A stretch of DNA of 64,000 bases from Heliobacterium mobile (GCF_009720735.1 NZ_WNKU01000012.1:51058-115057), one strand, 5' to 3'; positions 1 through 14,787 are shown, counted from the first letter of the stretch. Made by a program: numbers and translations. Notes: generated by a model not told the origin, from the letters alone.

Positions 1-1
1 G

Positions 2-199
2 GCTGTGCGCAACATCCAGTTCAGCTCATTCGCTCGCCTGAGCTTGAGCGTACTGGCCTTGCTCATCGCCTACAAAACCCCCGGCGTCTTCGATCTCATG
101 GCTACCGGTTTCGGCCTCCTCCTGACACCGGCGATCTCGCTGATGTTTGGGATGGTGGAGGCACAAAGATCCACATCATCGTGGGAAAAGACTAAATGA
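2..199 (+). CDS. atpI: ATP synthase subunit I (AtpI), 3' part only
   Basis: The reading frame is already open at the left edge, so only the last ~65 codons are present; the GTG at position 5 is probably an internal valine. The fragment is hydrophobic and holds two likely membrane segments (about residues 10-27 and 30-48), followed by a short polar tail. AtpI is a small membrane protein that helps assemble the c-ring and is usually the first gene of atp operons; its position 21 bp before atpB supports the call. Similarity alone would be weak in this poorly conserved family, so the call rests mostly on context. Confidence 0.75.
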   Translation, partial: AVRNIQFSSFARLSLSVLALLIAYKTPGVFDLMATGFGLLLTPAISLMFGMVEAQRSTSSWEKTK

Positions 200-220
200 A
201 AGGGGTGAATCAGAAAGTTT

Positions 221-1260
<1,040 letters not shown>

Positions 1261-1347
1261 TTCACCCAGCTCTTTTTTACATCGGTCATCCTAAAATCAA
1301 AAACTTAGAAAACAGCGAAGCGTTTTCTCCGATAAGGAGGTTCAGCG

Positions 1348-1845
1348 GTGCTTGAGGCTTTGAACCTAAATGGGACATTCCTGGCAATGCTGGTCAGCTT
1401 CCTGCTGTTGGTTGCGCTGCTGAAACAGGTCGCCTTCAAACCTTTGTTAAATGCGCTCGATGACCGTCGCCGCAAAATCGACGAATCGATCAAGCGGGCG
1501 GAAAGCGACCTTGAGGAAGCCTCCAATTTGCGGGCCGAATATGCAGCTGAACTGCAAAAAGCCCGTCAGGAAGCTCATGAACTGATTGTCAACGCCACCA
1601 AAGTGGGCGAGGAAAAAGCCCAGGAAATCATTGCGGCGGCCCAAGCGGACGCCCTGCGGCTGAAAGAAAAAGCCGTTACCGACATCAAACGGGAAAAAGA
1701 AAAAGCCCTCGAAGAGCTGCGCGCCCATGTGGTCGGTCTCTCCGTCCTTGCCGCGCAGAAGATCATTGAAAAGAACCTGGATGAGAACACCCAGCGTCAG
1801 TTGGTCGATGAAGTCATCGGCGAAGTGGGGAAACTGCCATGCTAA
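1348..1845 (+). CDS. atpF: F1Fo ATP synthase subunit b
   Basis: A 165-residue peripheral-stalk subunit. One N-terminal membrane helix (about residues 8-27) is followed by a long charged, Ala/Glu/Lys-rich coiled coil typical of subunit b. The start is GTG, seven bases after AAGGAGG. The last 7 bp overlap the start of atpH, which suggests translational coupling so that b and delta are made in matched amounts. Confidence 0.96.
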   Translation: MLEALNLNGTFLAMLVSFLLLVALLKQVAFKPLLNALDDRRRKIDESIKRAESDLEEASNLRAEYAAELQKARQEAHELIVNATKVGEEKAQEIIAAAQADALRLKEKAVTDIKREKEKALEELRAHVVGLSVLAAQKIIEKNLDENTQRQLVDEVIGEVGKLPC

Positions 1846-2399
1846 ATGGTGCTGTCGCTCGCCGCTACGCCCAGGCTCTGCTGGAGATCGGCATCGAGAC
1901 CAACAGCCTGAACGAAATGGAACAGTACCTCGGCCGATTTGTGAACATGTTGGACAACCAAGATGACCTTCGCCGGGTACTCTATCATCCCTCCGTCGTC
2001 ATGGCCGAGAAAAAGGAGCTCGTCAACGCCGTACTCAAAGCGGATCAATTCCCTGAGACGGTACGGGCCTTCATCCTTCTCGTTATTGAACGGCGCCGGG
2101 AGAACTATTTCATCGAACTCTACCAGGAATTCGTCCGCCTGGCCAACCAAATCCGCAACATCGTCGAAGCGCGGGTGACCAGCGCCGTCGAACTGTCGGA
2201 GGCACAGGTGGAACGCCTCAAGGAACAACTCCGTACCACCACCGGAAAACAGGTGGTACTCCATCGCCAAGTCGACCCCAGCCTGCTCGGCGGACTGGTC
2301 GTAGCCTTCGGCGACCGGATCATTGACGGTTCTGTAGCCGGAAAAATCCGGAGCCTAAAAGAAAGCCTGCAGCAGATTCCTCTGCCGTCGCTTCCATAA
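1839..2399 (+). CDS. atpH: F1Fo ATP synthase subunit delta
   Basis: A 186-residue soluble subunit that joins the peripheral stalk to the top of F1. The N-terminal ARRYAQALLEIG segment and the C-terminal GGLVVAFGDRIIDGSVAGKIRSLKE segment are the characteristic ends of the OSCP/delta family. The ATG overlaps the end of atpF by 7 bp and no separate strong ribosome binding site is needed. Order and length are normal. Confidence 0.96.
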   Translation: MLNGAVARRYAQALLEIGIETNSLNEMEQYLGRFVNMLDNQDDLRRVLYHPSVVMAEKKELVNAVLKADQFPETVRAFILLVIERRRENYFIELYQEFVRLANQIRNIVEARVTSAVELSEAQVERLKEQLRTTTGKQVVLHRQVDPSLLGGLVVAFGDRIIDGSVAGKIRSLKESLQQIPLPSLP

Positions 2400-2406
2400 C
2401 TGGTAA

Positions 2407-3948
<1,542 letters not shown>

Positions 3949-4001
3949 TCTCGAAGTCTGACGCAATGAAAAGACTCCGAGAGGATAGCGAGGTGAAATA
4001 A

Positions 4002-4868
4002 ATGGCTGGAATGCGCGATATTAAGCGCCGCATTCGTTCGATTAAAAGCACCCAGCAGATCACCAAAGCCATGAAAATGGTGGCGGCGGCCAAACTACGC
4101 CGGGCCCAGGAGAAAGTCACCCAAGCCCGCCCCTATGCCAAGCGCGTGCAGGGGGTCCTCTCGCGACTGGTGGCCGCTGTCCAGGATGTGAACCATCCCT
4201 TATTGGAGACGCGGGACGTCAAACATACCGGATACGTCGTCGTCACCGCTGACCGCGGTTTGTGCGGCGGCTACAACGGCAACATCATCCGGAAAGTCCA
4301 TCAGGATGTGAAAGGCCGCAACGACGTATCCCTGGTCTGTGTCGGCCGGAAAGGCCGGGACTTTTTCCGGCGGACCGGCAAAAAGATCGAAGCCGAATAT
4401 GTCGGCTTGGGCGAAGACATCACCTATGCCATGGCGAAAGAGATCGCCGGTAAGGTGATGGGGCTCTACCAAGAAGGCGTATTCGACAAGGTCGAACTGG
4501 TCTTCACCGAGTTCTTCTCGGCGTTGACCCAAAAACCAGTGCAGATGCAACTTCTGCCGATCCCCTCGCCGTCCGGTGAAGGTGCCGGCGACGATGGAAA
4601 CGGCGTAGGTCCTCTGTATGAGTTCGAACCGAGCGCTGAAGCCGTATTAAGTGAACTGCTTCCCCGCTACGTGGAGAACCAAATCTACCGGGCGCTGCTC
4701 GAATCGAAAGCGTCCGAACAAGGCGCCCGGATGACCGCCATGGGTTCGGCCACCGACAACGCCAAAGAAATGATCGACAAGCTCACCTTGTCCTTCAACC
4801 GGGCCCGTCAGGCCGCCATCACCAAGGAAATCTCCGAGGTCGTCGGCGGTGCCGCGGCCCTGGGCTAA
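4002..4868 (+). CDS. atpG: F1Fo ATP synthase subunit gamma
   Basis: A 288-residue central-stalk subunit that rotates inside the alpha3beta3 hexamer. The N-terminal helix ([22 protein letters not shown]) and the C-terminal helix ([28 protein letters not shown]) that form the coiled-coil rotor shaft are both clear. A Gly/Pro-rich insert around residues 188-203 lies in the variable Rossmann-like part and is not expected to be important. GAGGTGAAATAA stands directly before the ATG. Confidence 0.97.
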   Translation: MAGMRDIKRRIRSIKSTQQITKAMKMVAAAKLRRAQEKVTQARPYAKRVQGVLSRLVAAVQDVNHPLLETRDVKHTGYVVVTADRGLCGGYNGNIIRKVHQDVKGRNDVSLVCVGRKGRDFFRRTGKKIEAEYVGLGEDITYAMAKEIAGKVMGLYQEGVFDKVELVFTEFFSALTQKPVQMQLLPIPSPSGEGAGDDGNGVGPLYEFEPSAEAVLSELLPRYVENQIYRALLESKASEQGARMTAMGSATDNAKEMIDKLTLSFNRARQAAITKEISEVVGGAAALG

Positions 4869-4901
4869 ACAATGTATCGTGACTCCTACCAGGGGAGGTA
4901 A

Positions 4902-6326
<1,425 letters not shown>

Positions 6327-6343
6327 GAGGGGAGTGACCAGTC

Positions 6344-6763
6344 ATGGCCAACCAGACCTACCTCCTCGAGGTGGTTACTCCCGAGCGGGTGGTCGTCAAC
6401 GAGGAAGTGGAGGTCACCTCCGCCCCCGGTACCGAGGGAAGCCTTGGTATACTGGCCGACCATGCTCCCATGCTGACCGCCTTGAACATTGGCCTCTTGG
6501 AGTACGGCAAACACGGTGAAAACAAAAAACTGACCATCACCGGCGGTTTTTTGGAAGTCGCCAACAACAAGGTCACCGTCCTGGCGACCGCTGCCGAAAA
6601 AGTCCAGGAGATCGACCTCTCCCGGGCGGAAGCAGCTCGCCGCCGGGCGGAACAGCGCATTGAAAAAGCGCAGACCGGCAACTCTGAAGTAGATATCGAC
6701 CGGGCCGAAATGGCCTTAAAACGGGCGTTACTGCGCTTAGAGGCTGCGAAACATAACCAATAG
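6344..6763 (+). CDS. atpC: F1Fo ATP synthase subunit epsilon
   Basis: A 139-residue subunit with the usual N-terminal beta-barrel (EVVTPERVV ... GSLGILADHAPMLTAL) and two C-terminal helices rich in Arg, Ala and Glu that can inhibit ATP hydrolysis. It starts 17 bp after atpD, with GAGGGGAGTGA as ribosome binding site, and is the last gene of the operon. A strong terminator follows. Confidence 0.97.
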   Translation: MANQTYLLEVVTPERVVVNEEVEVTSAPGTEGSLGILADHAPMLTALNIGLLEYGKHGENKKLTITGGFLEVANNKVTVLATAAEKVQEIDLSRAEAARRRAEQRIEKAQTGNSEVDIDRAEMALKRALLRLEAAKHNQ

Positions 6764-6790
6764 TAAATGGAATTGATCCCAAGGGATTGA

Positions 6791-6834
6791 AAAACGCCAA
6801 CCTTCCGATGCGGAAGAGTTGGCGTTTTTTCTTT
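6791..6834 (+). terminator. Rho-independent terminator of the atp operon
   Basis: Two stacked perfect stems, AAAACGCCAAC/GTTGGCGTTTT (6791-6801 with 6818-6828) and CTTCCG/CGGAAG with loop ATG, are followed by a T-rich run. This is a clear end to the atp transcript. Confidence 0.93.
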
Positions 6835-7125
6835 GACCGGTTGATCAAAGACTACAATAATAGTAAAAATTTAAATTTTAAGGTGTAGATTTGAATTTAT
6901 TAGGTTTTATTGCTAGAATAATTATAGTCCTGTATCCTATCGCATAACAGTATTATCGCATAAACGATAACCGTAAAAACGAAAGTAATAGCATCATAAA
7001 GTAAGAACAACATTAGTCAGTAATCATGTACTATCAAGCGAATGGTTGTTCTATACTAGATAATGCGGTGATAAATAAATCGAATCAAACCGATAATCAA
7101 GAACAACAAAGTAGGTATTAACCAA
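6835..7125. other. AT-rich intergenic region before the radical SAM gene, with a direct repeat
   Basis: No coding frame is supported here. TATCGCATAA occurs twice, 16 bp apart (6938-6947 and 6954-6963), and TTATCG/CGATAA form a small inverted repeat over the second copy. A weak promoter-like pair, TTGCTA-N17-TATCCT, lies just upstream around 6910-6938. The repeat could be a regulator site for the gene at 7126; this is inference only. Confidence 0.35.
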
Positions 7126-8628
7126 ATGAAAGAATTCCGGGTAGTCCTTATCGGATTGTATAACTCCAAAGCGTTGGGTGTTCGTGCGCTTTCCTCGGTG
7201 CTAAAAGCCAAAGGTTACACTGTTAGTATCATCTTTTTCAAAGACTTCAACAGTCTGAATGCCCGAGAACCTTCCGAAGCGGAGTATAGACTTCTCCTGG
7301 ACAAGCTAATAGAAATTAATCCCCATATGATCGGCCTGAGCGTCATGTCTTCTTTTTACCTGTCTGCAGCCCACGAAATGTCTCGGCGGATCAAAGATAA
7401 CATTCCACAAGCTCACCTGATTTGGGGAGGGGTATATGCTACCCTCTTTCCGAAAGAAAGTATGGAATACTGCGACTATCTCATGCGAGGAGAATGCGAC
7501 GAGGCGATTATCGACTTGGCCGAAGCCCTGGAAGGTAAAAAAGACCTCAGTCGTGTTCCTAATCTATGTTACCGTCGCAGTGATGAAATCGTGTTTAATG
7601 AAATGAAGCATCTGCAGGCGACACTAGATGAACTTCCCTTTCCCGACATGGGCGGCAGCGATATGTATCATATCTCCAACGGCCAACTAAACACCTGCGA
7701 TCCTCAAGTTAGCAGCATATCCTATGAAATGAGTGCGTCCCGCGGCTGTCCTTATGTCTGCTCCTACTGCAGCAGTTTAAGTTTAAGACGATTATATAAA
7801 GGAAAAGGGCCTTTTGTACGCCAGCGATCCGTAGAAAGCACCTTGTCTGAACTGAAGTGGGCCCAAAGGCATGTAAAAAACATGCGGATGGTTTGGTTTT
7901 GGGACGAAATATTCGCCGATGAAGAAGAATGGGTCAACGAATTCGTAGCTCGATATAAGCAAGAAATCGGCTTACCCTTCAACATTTGGGGGCACCCCTT
8001 AAAAATTAAAAGAAAGACCATCGAGAACCTCGTAAAAGCGGGCCTCCACCAAGTTGTTGTAGGTATTCAGCACGGTTCTCCGCGTATTCGCAAAGAGATT
8101 TATTATCGCAAAGAAACAAATGAACAAATCATCGAAATGAGTCGTATCTTAGCAGAAGCGAAAGTACCAGAAGTGGTCTATGATTTAATTTTAGACAGCC
8201 CCTTTGAGACGGTCAATGATTTAGAAGAGACCTACCACCTGTGTATGAAGCTCTATAAGCCCTATACCCTGAACTTGCACGGCCTCAGTTTTCTGCCGGG
8301 AACGGATATTGAAAAGCTCGCTGTGAACCAAGGATTGTTGACCTGGGAAGACCTTAAAAAGCAACAATCCAAACCGATTGAAGAAATGTACCGTACCTTC
8401 AGTTGGTGGACACACACCGGTTCCCAAGAAGACCGTGAACGGGCCTACTGGAAAAACATGATCCACTTGACCCAATTCGGCTGGGCCTCTGCCATCCTAC
8501 CCCTGTTAGAAAAGGAATACTTTAAACGCAACCCCGAATCTATGAATTTCTTACGCACATCGGCTAACGGTTGGAACCTAATGCGTCGTGTTAACCGCAA
8601 AATCCTGCTGAAACTCGGATTAACCTAG
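7126..8628 (+). CDS. B12-binding-domain radical SAM protein
   Basis: A 500-residue protein. The N-terminal ~150 residues resemble a cobalamin-binding Rossmann domain (GVRALSSVLKAKGYTVSI ... LIWGGVYATLFPKE), but no clear DxHxxG motif is visible, so cobalamin may be bound base-on or not at all. The radical SAM motif C208-x3-C212-x2-C215 (CPYVCSYC) would bind the 4Fe-4S cluster that cleaves S-adenosylmethionine. The C-terminal half is the usual TIM-barrel part. Relatives include methyltransferases and cyclases of the BchE/HpnP type, but the substrate cannot be told from sequence. It has no strong ribosome binding site and lies alone between a terminator and ywmB, which suggests insertion into an otherwise conserved gene order. 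Confidence 0.85.
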   Translation: MKEFRVVLIGLYNSKALGVRALSSVLKAKGYTVSIIFFKDFNSLNAREPSEAEYRLLLDKLIEINPHMIGLSVMSSFYLSAAHEMSRRIKDNIPQAHLIWGGVYATLFPKESMEYCDYLMRGECDEAIIDLAEALEGKKDLSRVPNLCYRRSDEIVFNEMKHLQATLDELPFPDMGGSDMYHISNGQLNTCDPQVSSISYEMSASRGCPYVCSYCSSLSLRRLYKGKGPFVRQRSVESTLSELKWAQRHVKNMRMVWFWDEIFADEEEWVNEFVARYKQEIGLPFNIWGHPLKIKRKTIENLVKAGLHQVVVGIQHGSPRIRKEIYYRKETNEQIIEMSRILAEAKVPEVVYDLILDSPFETVNDLEETYHLCMKLYKPYTLNLHGLSFLPGTDIEKLAVNQGLLTWEDLKKQQSKPIEEMYRTFSWWTHTGSQEDRERAYWKNMIHLTQFGWASAILPLLEKEYFKRNPESMNFLRTSANGWNLMRRVNRKILLKLGLT

Positions 8629-8651
8629 ATTAAAAATGAACCTAGATTAAA

Positions 8652-9758
<1,107 letters not shown>

Positions 9759-9940
9759 GATAGAAAAAAGGTTTTCGGAAAAATTATTTTAGGCAGGAAA
9801 GCCAATGAACCTGTCGAAAATTATTCAGGTTGGGAAAAAACCTAATAAGCTTCTACATATCCAGAAGAATATGGAAAAACCCTAAGAAGGGGGGAGCCGC
9901 CGGCTTCCAGAATCGTCGATGAAGACGGCATAAGCAGCAA

Positions 9941-11203
9941 ATGGAAACAAAGATAGTCGTAAACGGGGGGATCCCCCTCGTAGGAAATATTCGCGTCGGC
10001 AACGCCAAAAACGCAGTACTACCGATATTAATCGCCACTCTCTTGGCTGACGGCGAATCGATTATCGCCGATGTGCCCCGATTGGCGGATGTCGATACGA
10101 CCTGTTCGGTGCTCCAACATATGGGTTGCGAAGTAGCCCGTGTTGAGAACAATATCGTCGTCCGTTGCGGAAAACTGATCAGCCATGAAGCGCCCTACGA
10201 ATTTGTCCGGCGCATGCGCGCCTCTTTCTTAGTGATGGGACCGTTGCTAGCCCGCTTGGGGAAAGCGAAAATCTCCCTACCCGGTGGATGCGCCATTGGT
10301 ACTCGGCCGATCAACCTGCACCTAAAAGGCTTGGAGGCAATGGGTGCCAAGGTTCGGATGGAACACGGCCACGTAGAAGCCCGATGCCGTCGCCTGCAAG
10401 GTGCCCAAATCTATTTAGACTTTCCTTCCGTAGGGGCAACGGAGAACCTGATGATGGCCGCAGCCTTGGCTGATGGGCAGACAGTGATCGAAAACGCCGC
10501 CGAAGAGCCCGAAATTATCGACCTCGCCAACTACCTGAACGCGATCGGTGCCAAGATCAAAGGAGCCGGAACGCGCGTTATTAAGATCGAAGGCGTCAAC
10601 CACCTGAACGGAGCCAGCTATACACCAATTCCTGACCGCATTGAAGCCGGATCCTATATGGTTGCTGCGGCCGCTACTGGCGGAGACCTCACCGTCGATA
10701 ATGTCATCATCGACCATGTCAAACCAGTCATCGCCAAACTAAAAGAAATGGGCGTCACCGTTCAGGAAATGGAATCAAGCCTGCGAGTCAAAGCAGAACA
10801 ACCGCTCCGAGCAGTAGACATCAAAACTCTTCCCTATCCGGGTTTTCCAACAGATATGCAAGCCCAGATGATGGCCTTGTTGGCAGTAAGCGATGGAACG
10901 GGCGTCGTCACTGAGACCGTCTTCGAAAACCGATTTATGCATGTGGATGAACTCAAGCGTATGGGCGCACAGATTAAGGTCGAAAGCCGGACTGCCGTCG
11001 TGCAGGGTGTATCGAAGCTCTACGGAGCTCCGGTCAAAGCAACAGATTTGCGAGCTGGAGCTGCACTTGTCATCGCCGCTCTCTCGGCAGAAATGTCTAC
11101 CGAAATCAGTTGTGTTCACCATATAGACCGTGGATATGACGACATCGTCGGAAAACTGCGCGCGGTGGGTGCCCGCATAGACCGGCATAACGGGGACTGC
11201 TAA
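9941..11203 (+). CDS. murA: UDP-N-acetylglucosamine 1-carboxyvinyltransferase
   Basis: A 420-residue enzyme that adds enolpyruvate to UDP-GlcNAc, the first committed step of peptidoglycan synthesis in the cytoplasm. Lys23 in GNAKNA and the catalytic Cys117 in GGCAIGTRP are visible. The cysteine means the enzyme is expected to be fosfomycin-sensitive by family knowledge. The two-lobed inside-out barrel sequence is complete. Its neighbours (ywmB, spoIID) fit the second, sporulation-linked murA copy of Firmicutes. The ribosome binding site is weak. Confidence 0.96.
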   Translation: METKIVVNGGIPLVGNIRVGNAKNAVLPILIATLLADGESIIADVPRLADVDTTCSVLQHMGCEVARVENNIVVRCGKLISHEAPYEFVRRMRASFLVMGPLLARLGKAKISLPGGCAIGTRPINLHLKGLEAMGAKVRMEHGHVEARCRRLQGAQIYLDFPSVGATENLMMAAALADGQTVIENAAEEPEIIDLANYLNAIGAKIKGAGTRVIKIEGVNHLNGASYTPIPDRIEAGSYMVAAAATGGDLTVDNVIIDHVKPVIAKLKEMGVTVQEMESSLRVKAEQPLRAVDIKTLPYPGFPTDMQAQMMALLAVSDGTGVVTETVFENRFMHVDELKRMGAQIKVESRTAVVQGVSKLYGAPVKATDLRAGAALVIAALSAEMSTEISCVHHIDRGYDDIVGKLRAVGARIDRHNGDC

Positions 11204-11244
11204 GCGTTGAGCCCCTAAAAGAAACAAATACGTAGTCATCTATG

Positions 11245-11299
11245 ATCCCTCCTCGTCATAAACATGTAGGCGCATGGGCGATGACGGGAGGGATTTTTT
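11245..11299 (+). terminator. murA terminator hairpin that also covers the spoIID ribosome binding site
   Basis: ATCCCTCCTCGTCAT (11245-11259) pairs with ATGACGGGAGGGAT (11281-11294), with one bulged base, and is followed by TTTTT. The right arm GGGAGGG is also the ribosome binding site of spoIID, whose ATG comes right after the T-run at 11300. Confidence 0.7.
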
Positions 11300-12244
11300 A
11301 TGCCCGCAAGACGAAGTCTATGGAAACCGTGGAAACTATATTTCATCGGAACCATCATCACCGCCATGCTGCTGGTCTTGGGAATTCCCTTGCTCATCCT
11401 CAAAAACCCACAAATCCTTTTTTGGAATGTCCCAGTAGAAGGGCCCAAGATAAAACTCCAACTAAAAGACGGAAAGGTCTACGACATTCCCATGGAAGAG
11501 TATCTTGCCGGTGTGCTTTCCGGAGAAATGTCCCCGCTAGACCCCCCTGAAGCATTAAAAGCGATGGCCGTAGCCGCTCGCAGCTATGCCTGGTATCACG
11601 CTTTAAAGGGAGAACCGATTTGCACCACTGTGCACTGCCAAGTTTGGCTCTCGTCGGAAGAGCGGGAACAACGGTGGGGGCAGAAAACACAGCTCTACAC
11701 TTGGCGGATCGAACAGGCCGTTAAAGCGACTCAGGGGCAATTTCTCCTCTATCACAATCAGGTCATCGACGCGACCTACCACGCTGCCTGTGGCGGCCAT
11801 ACAGAATCGGCTGCAGACGTATGGGGAACAGACATCCTCTACTTGCAGAGCGTATCGTGCCCGGAAAAACCGGTTGTCAAGGAAGCCCGATTCACCCCGG
11901 AAGAACTCGATGCCAAGTTCGGGACTGCCTTAGCAACGATGAGCCCGAAAGACCGGGCAAAAGCGTTGCAAGTAGCTGACAAAACGGCCGGCGGTAGAGC
12001 GAAGACCATCCGGATCGGCCGAACCGACTTAGAAGGGACCAAATTTCGCTCTCTTTTAGGACTCTCCTCGACAGATCTGCAGATGGAATGGGACAAGGAT
12101 CAACTGCGTATTCAAACCCGTGGGTACGGCCACGCTGTCGGTCTTTGTCAAACCGGCGATATCACTATGGCCGAAGAAGGGAAGAACTACGAAGAAATAC
12201 TTGCTCATTATTATCCAGAAACAGAGTTAAAAAAGATGTATTAG
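11300..12244 (+). CDS. spoIID: Stage II sporulation protein D (peptidoglycan lytic transglycosylase)
   Basis: A 314-residue protein with one N-terminal membrane anchor (residues 13-34). During engulfment, SpoIID cleaves glycan strands of the septal wall with SpoIIP and SpoIIM. The candidate catalytic Glu76 lies in the segment EEYLAGVLSGEMSP, followed by ALKAMAVAARSYA. Cys108 and Cys113, the motif YHAACGGHTESA and the C-terminal GYGHAVGLCQTGDITMAEEGKNYEEIL are family features. The gene lies between murA and spoIIID as in B. subtilis. Expression under sigma-E is expected but no confident promoter was seen. Confidence 0.93.
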   Translation: MPARRSLWKPWKLYFIGTIITAMLLVLGIPLLILKNPQILFWNVPVEGPKIKLQLKDGKVYDIPMEEYLAGVLSGEMSPLDPPEALKAMAVAARSYAWYHALKGEPICTTVHCQVWLSSEEREQRWGQKTQLYTWRIEQAVKATQGQFLLYHNQVIDATYHAACGGHTESAADVWGTDILYLQSVSCPEKPVVKEARFTPEELDAKFGTALATMSPKDRAKALQVADKTAGGRAKTIRIGRTDLEGTKFRSLLGLSSTDLQMEWDKDQLRIQTRGYGHAVGLCQTGDITMAEEGKNYEEILAHYYPETELKKMY

Positions 12245-12324
12245 CCCTCGAATACGGCAGCAATTCCCGAATATGACCGGATTTTACCGCCTTGCTCCGG
12301 CAACCCTCGCCGTTCTTTTTTCCT

Positions 12325-12365
12325 CCCTCCCTCATATAATCTAACTGACTTCAGGTGAGGGAGGG
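12325..12365 (+). promoter_or_regulatory. Promoter-like element and inverted repeat before spoIIID
   Basis: CATATAAT (12333-12340) resembles a sigma-A or sigma-E -10 box. It lies in the loop of a perfect 9-bp inverted repeat, CCCTCCCTC (12325-12333) with GAGGGAGGG (12357-12365). The right arm is the spoIIID ribosome binding site, so a transcript that starts upstream would hide it. Confidence 0.5.
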
Positions 12366-12371
12366 CCGGGC

Positions 12372-12623
12372 ATGCAGGAATACATCCGCAAACGAGTGAT
12401 GGAGGTATCTCAGTACATATTAGATACCGCCTCTACAGTACGCCAAACGGCAACCGTCTTTGGAGTCAGCAAGAGCACCATCCACAAGGATGTAACCGAA
12501 CGCCTCCCGTCCATCAATCCGGAACTGGCCGAGGAAATCAAAAACGTCCTCGAACAAAACAAGGCAGAACGGCATATTCGGGGTGGGGAAGCAACGCGCA
12601 AAAAGTACCAAGAGGCGTTGTAA
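12372..12623 (+). CDS. spoIIID: Sporulation transcriptional regulator SpoIIID
   Basis: An 83-residue DNA-binding protein that tunes sigma-E-dependent genes in the mother cell and helps switch to sigma-K. The helix-turn-helix is at about residues 22-42 (STVRQTATVFGVSKSTIHKDV), and the basic C-terminal tail (HIRGGEATRKKYQ) is conserved in the family. Size and position between spoIID and mbl match B. subtilis. GAGGGAGGG serves as ribosome binding site. Confidence 0.95.
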   Translation: MQEYIRKRVMEVSQYILDTASTVRQTATVFGVSKSTIHKDVTERLPSINPELAEEIKNVLEQNKAERHIRGGEATRKKYQEAL

Positions 12624-12679
12624 ACAGTCAACCCAAAGACCGAATGTGCTTGTTGCAAAAATTTCATTCCCAGTTCCCC

Positions 12680-12708
12680 TTGGCTGCATGTATTCGACAG
12701 GGTATACT
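12680..12708 (+). promoter_or_regulatory. Likely sigma-A promoter of mbl
   Basis: TTGGCT (12680-12685) and TATACT (12703-12708) are separated by 17 bp and lie about 50 bp before the mbl start. Confidence 0.5.
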
Positions 12709-12758
12709 GTATTTGACATAGAAACTCGAAATTTTGTCGCAGACTAGGGGGACGGCGC

Positions 12759-13787
12759 GTGTTTGGGTTAAACGTGGACATTGGGATTGATTTGGGAACA
12801 GCCAGCGTGCTGGTTTTTGTAAAGGGAAAAGGCATTGTGCTCATGGAGCCTTCAGTGGTGGCCATCAACAAGGATACAGGCTCTATCATTGCCGTTGGTG
12901 AAGAAGCAAGGCGGATGCTTGGGCGGACGCCGGGCAATATCGTCGCTATCCGGCCCTTGCGGGACGGAGTCATCGCCGACTATGATGTGACCGAACGGAT
13001 GCTGCGCTATTTCATCACGAAAGCTTGCGGCAAGTCTTTCTTTTTTAAACCGCGAGTGATGGTCTGCATCCCCTCCGGCGTAACCGGCGTCGAAGAGCGG
13101 GCCGTACGGCAAGCAGCACTCCAAGCCGGTGCCCGGCAGGCTTATCTCATTGAAGAGCCTCTAGCGGCTGCCTTGGGAGCCGGCCTGGACATATCGGAAG
13201 CCTCCGGTTCAATGGTTGTTGACATCGGCGGTGGCACCACCGACATCGCCGTCCTTTCGCTGGGCGGCATCGTCTGTTCTAAATCGCTTCGTGTCGGTGG
13301 GGACAAGTTCGATGAGGCCATCGTCCGTTACATCCGGAAAGAACACTCGCTCATGATCGGTGAGCGGACTGCAGAAGAACTGAAGATCAAAATCGGCACC
13401 GCCTACCCGCAAGGGCGAAAAGGGGAAGAATACGCCGAGATCCGTGGACGAGACCTCGTCAGCGGCCTGCCTAAGACGGTCCGGGTATCGACCATAGAAA
13501 CCTACCGGGCCATGCAGGAAAACATCGAAGCTGTCGTCAGCGGCGTCAAAGAAGTTCTCGAACGAACCCCTCCGGAACTGTCTGCCGACATCATGAACAA
13601 GGGCATCGTCATGACCGGCGGCGGATCCCTGCTGAACGGGCTCGACACCCTTATCTCCAAAGAGACCCGGCTGCCTGTTCACGTGGCCGATGAGGCCATC
13701 TCCTGTGTAGCCTTAGGTACGGGGCTTGCCTTAGGCATGCTGAATTACCTACAGAAGAACACCATTCTATCGAAAAAAGTAATGTAG
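12759..13787 (+). CDS. mbl: MreB/Mbl-family bacterial actin
   Basis: A 342-residue actin-like protein that forms membrane-bound filaments directing wall synthesis along the cell side. The phosphate-1 loop IDLGTAS (residues 10-16) and phosphate-2 loop DIGGGTTD (155-162) are intact, as are the VRQAALQAGA and EEPLAAALGAGL segments of MreB proteins. The start is GTG after AGGGGG. The symbol mbl rather than mreB is chosen from the spoIIID neighbourhood. Confidence 0.93.
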   Translation: MFGLNVDIGIDLGTASVLVFVKGKGIVLMEPSVVAINKDTGSIIAVGEEARRMLGRTPGNIVAIRPLRDGVIADYDVTERMLRYFITKACGKSFFFKPRVMVCIPSGVTGVEERAVRQAALQAGARQAYLIEEPLAAALGAGLDISEASGSMVVDIGGGTTDIAVLSLGGIVCSKSLRVGGDKFDEAIVRYIRKEHSLMIGERTAEELKIKIGTAYPQGRKGEEYAEIRGRDLVSGLPKTVRVSTIETYRAMQENIEAVVSGVKEVLERTPPELSADIMNKGIVMTGGGSLLNGLDTLISKETRLPVHVADEAISCVALGTGLALGMLNYLQKNTILSKKVM

Positions 13788-13883
13788 CACATAAACAAGT
13801 ACAAATCATAAAACAATATAGTAAAGATTTCGTCGGCGACCGTTTATAGGTCGCCGACGGTGCTCTAGAGGAAGTGGTTTGTA

Positions 13884-14768
13884 TTGCGTAAAAAGGTGCG
13901 AAAAGCCATTATTCCCGCCGCGGGGTTAGGAACACGATTCCTTCCAGCCACCAAAGCACAACCAAAAGAAATGCTTCCGATCATCGATAAACCGACGATA
14001 CAATTCATCATTGAAGAAGCTATCGCAGCCGGTATCGAAGACATTCTCATCGTTACCGGCAGGAACAAACGGGCGATTGAAGACCATTTTGACCGTTCCG
14101 TGGAGTTAGAAGTGTTCCTGGAAGAAAAACAAAAATGGGATTTGCTCGATACAGTCCGGCAAATCGGAAGCCTAGCCGATATCCACTATGTGCGACAGAA
14201 AGAGCCTCTCGGCCTCGGGCATGCCATCTATTGCGCCCGATCCTTTATTGGAGACGAGCCATTCGCCGTATTGTTGGGGGATGATGTCATTCACGCCAAC
14301 AAACCATGTATCGGACAACTGATGGAAGCGTACCACCAGGTCAAAGGAACTGTCGTAGGGGTTCAGCCAATCCCACGAGAGCACAGCCGTAGATATGGAA
14401 TCGTATCCCTAGAAGCGGAAATCGGGCAGAACCTATGGAAACTCAATTCAATCATTGAGAAGCCCGATTCTGACAAAGCCCCGTCAGACTTAGCCGTTAT
14501 GGGCCGGTACATCATTGAGCCGGATATCTTTGACGTCCTCGAACACCAGGCGCCGGGGAAGGGCGGCGAGATCCAACTGACCGACTCGCTCTATGCGTTG
14601 CACTCCGTCGAAAAACGGGGCCTTTATGCCTATATCTTTGAGGGGATTCGGTATGACGTGGGAGATCGGCTGGGATACTTGAAGGCCACAGTTGATTATG
14701 CATTGCGCAGAGACGATCTCGCCGATGAGTTTACTACCTATTTGCGAGAGATATTACAACGCCGGTGA
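13884..14768 (+). CDS. galU: UTP-glucose-1-phosphate uridylyltransferase
   Basis: A 294-residue enzyme making UDP-glucose from UTP and glucose-1-phosphate, used for wall polysaccharides and glycolipids. The nucleotide-binding signature GLGTRFLPATKAQPKEML (residues 14-31) and later segments (RQKEPLGLGHAI, FAVLLGDDVI, GMRYDVGD-like IRYDVGDRLGYLKATVDYAL) are complete. The start is TTG after GAGGAAGTGG; a GTG four codons further in is possible. A stem GTCGGCGACC/GGTCGCCGAC lies just upstream (about 13832-13858) and may end the mbl transcript. It breaks the usual mbl-flhO-flhP order. Confidence 0.95.
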   Translation: MRKKVRKAIIPAAGLGTRFLPATKAQPKEMLPIIDKPTIQFIIEEAIAAGIEDILIVTGRNKRAIEDHFDRSVELEVFLEEKQKWDLLDTVRQIGSLADIHYVRQKEPLGLGHAIYCARSFIGDEPFAVLLGDDVIHANKPCIGQLMEAYHQVKGTVVGVQPIPREHSRRYGIVSLEAEIGQNLWKLNSIIEKPDSDKAPSDLAVMGRYIIEPDIFDVLEHQAPGKGGEIQLTDSLYALHSVEKRGLYAYIFEGIRYDVGDRLGYLKATVDYALRRDDLADEFTTYLREILQRR

Positions 14769-14787
14769 TATTAACCCCGGCGTTTTC
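14758..14787 (+). terminator. galU terminator
   Basis: AACGCCGG (14758-14765) pairs with CCGGCGTT (14777-14784) and is followed by TTCTTA. The left arm lies in the last codons of galU. Confidence 0.65.
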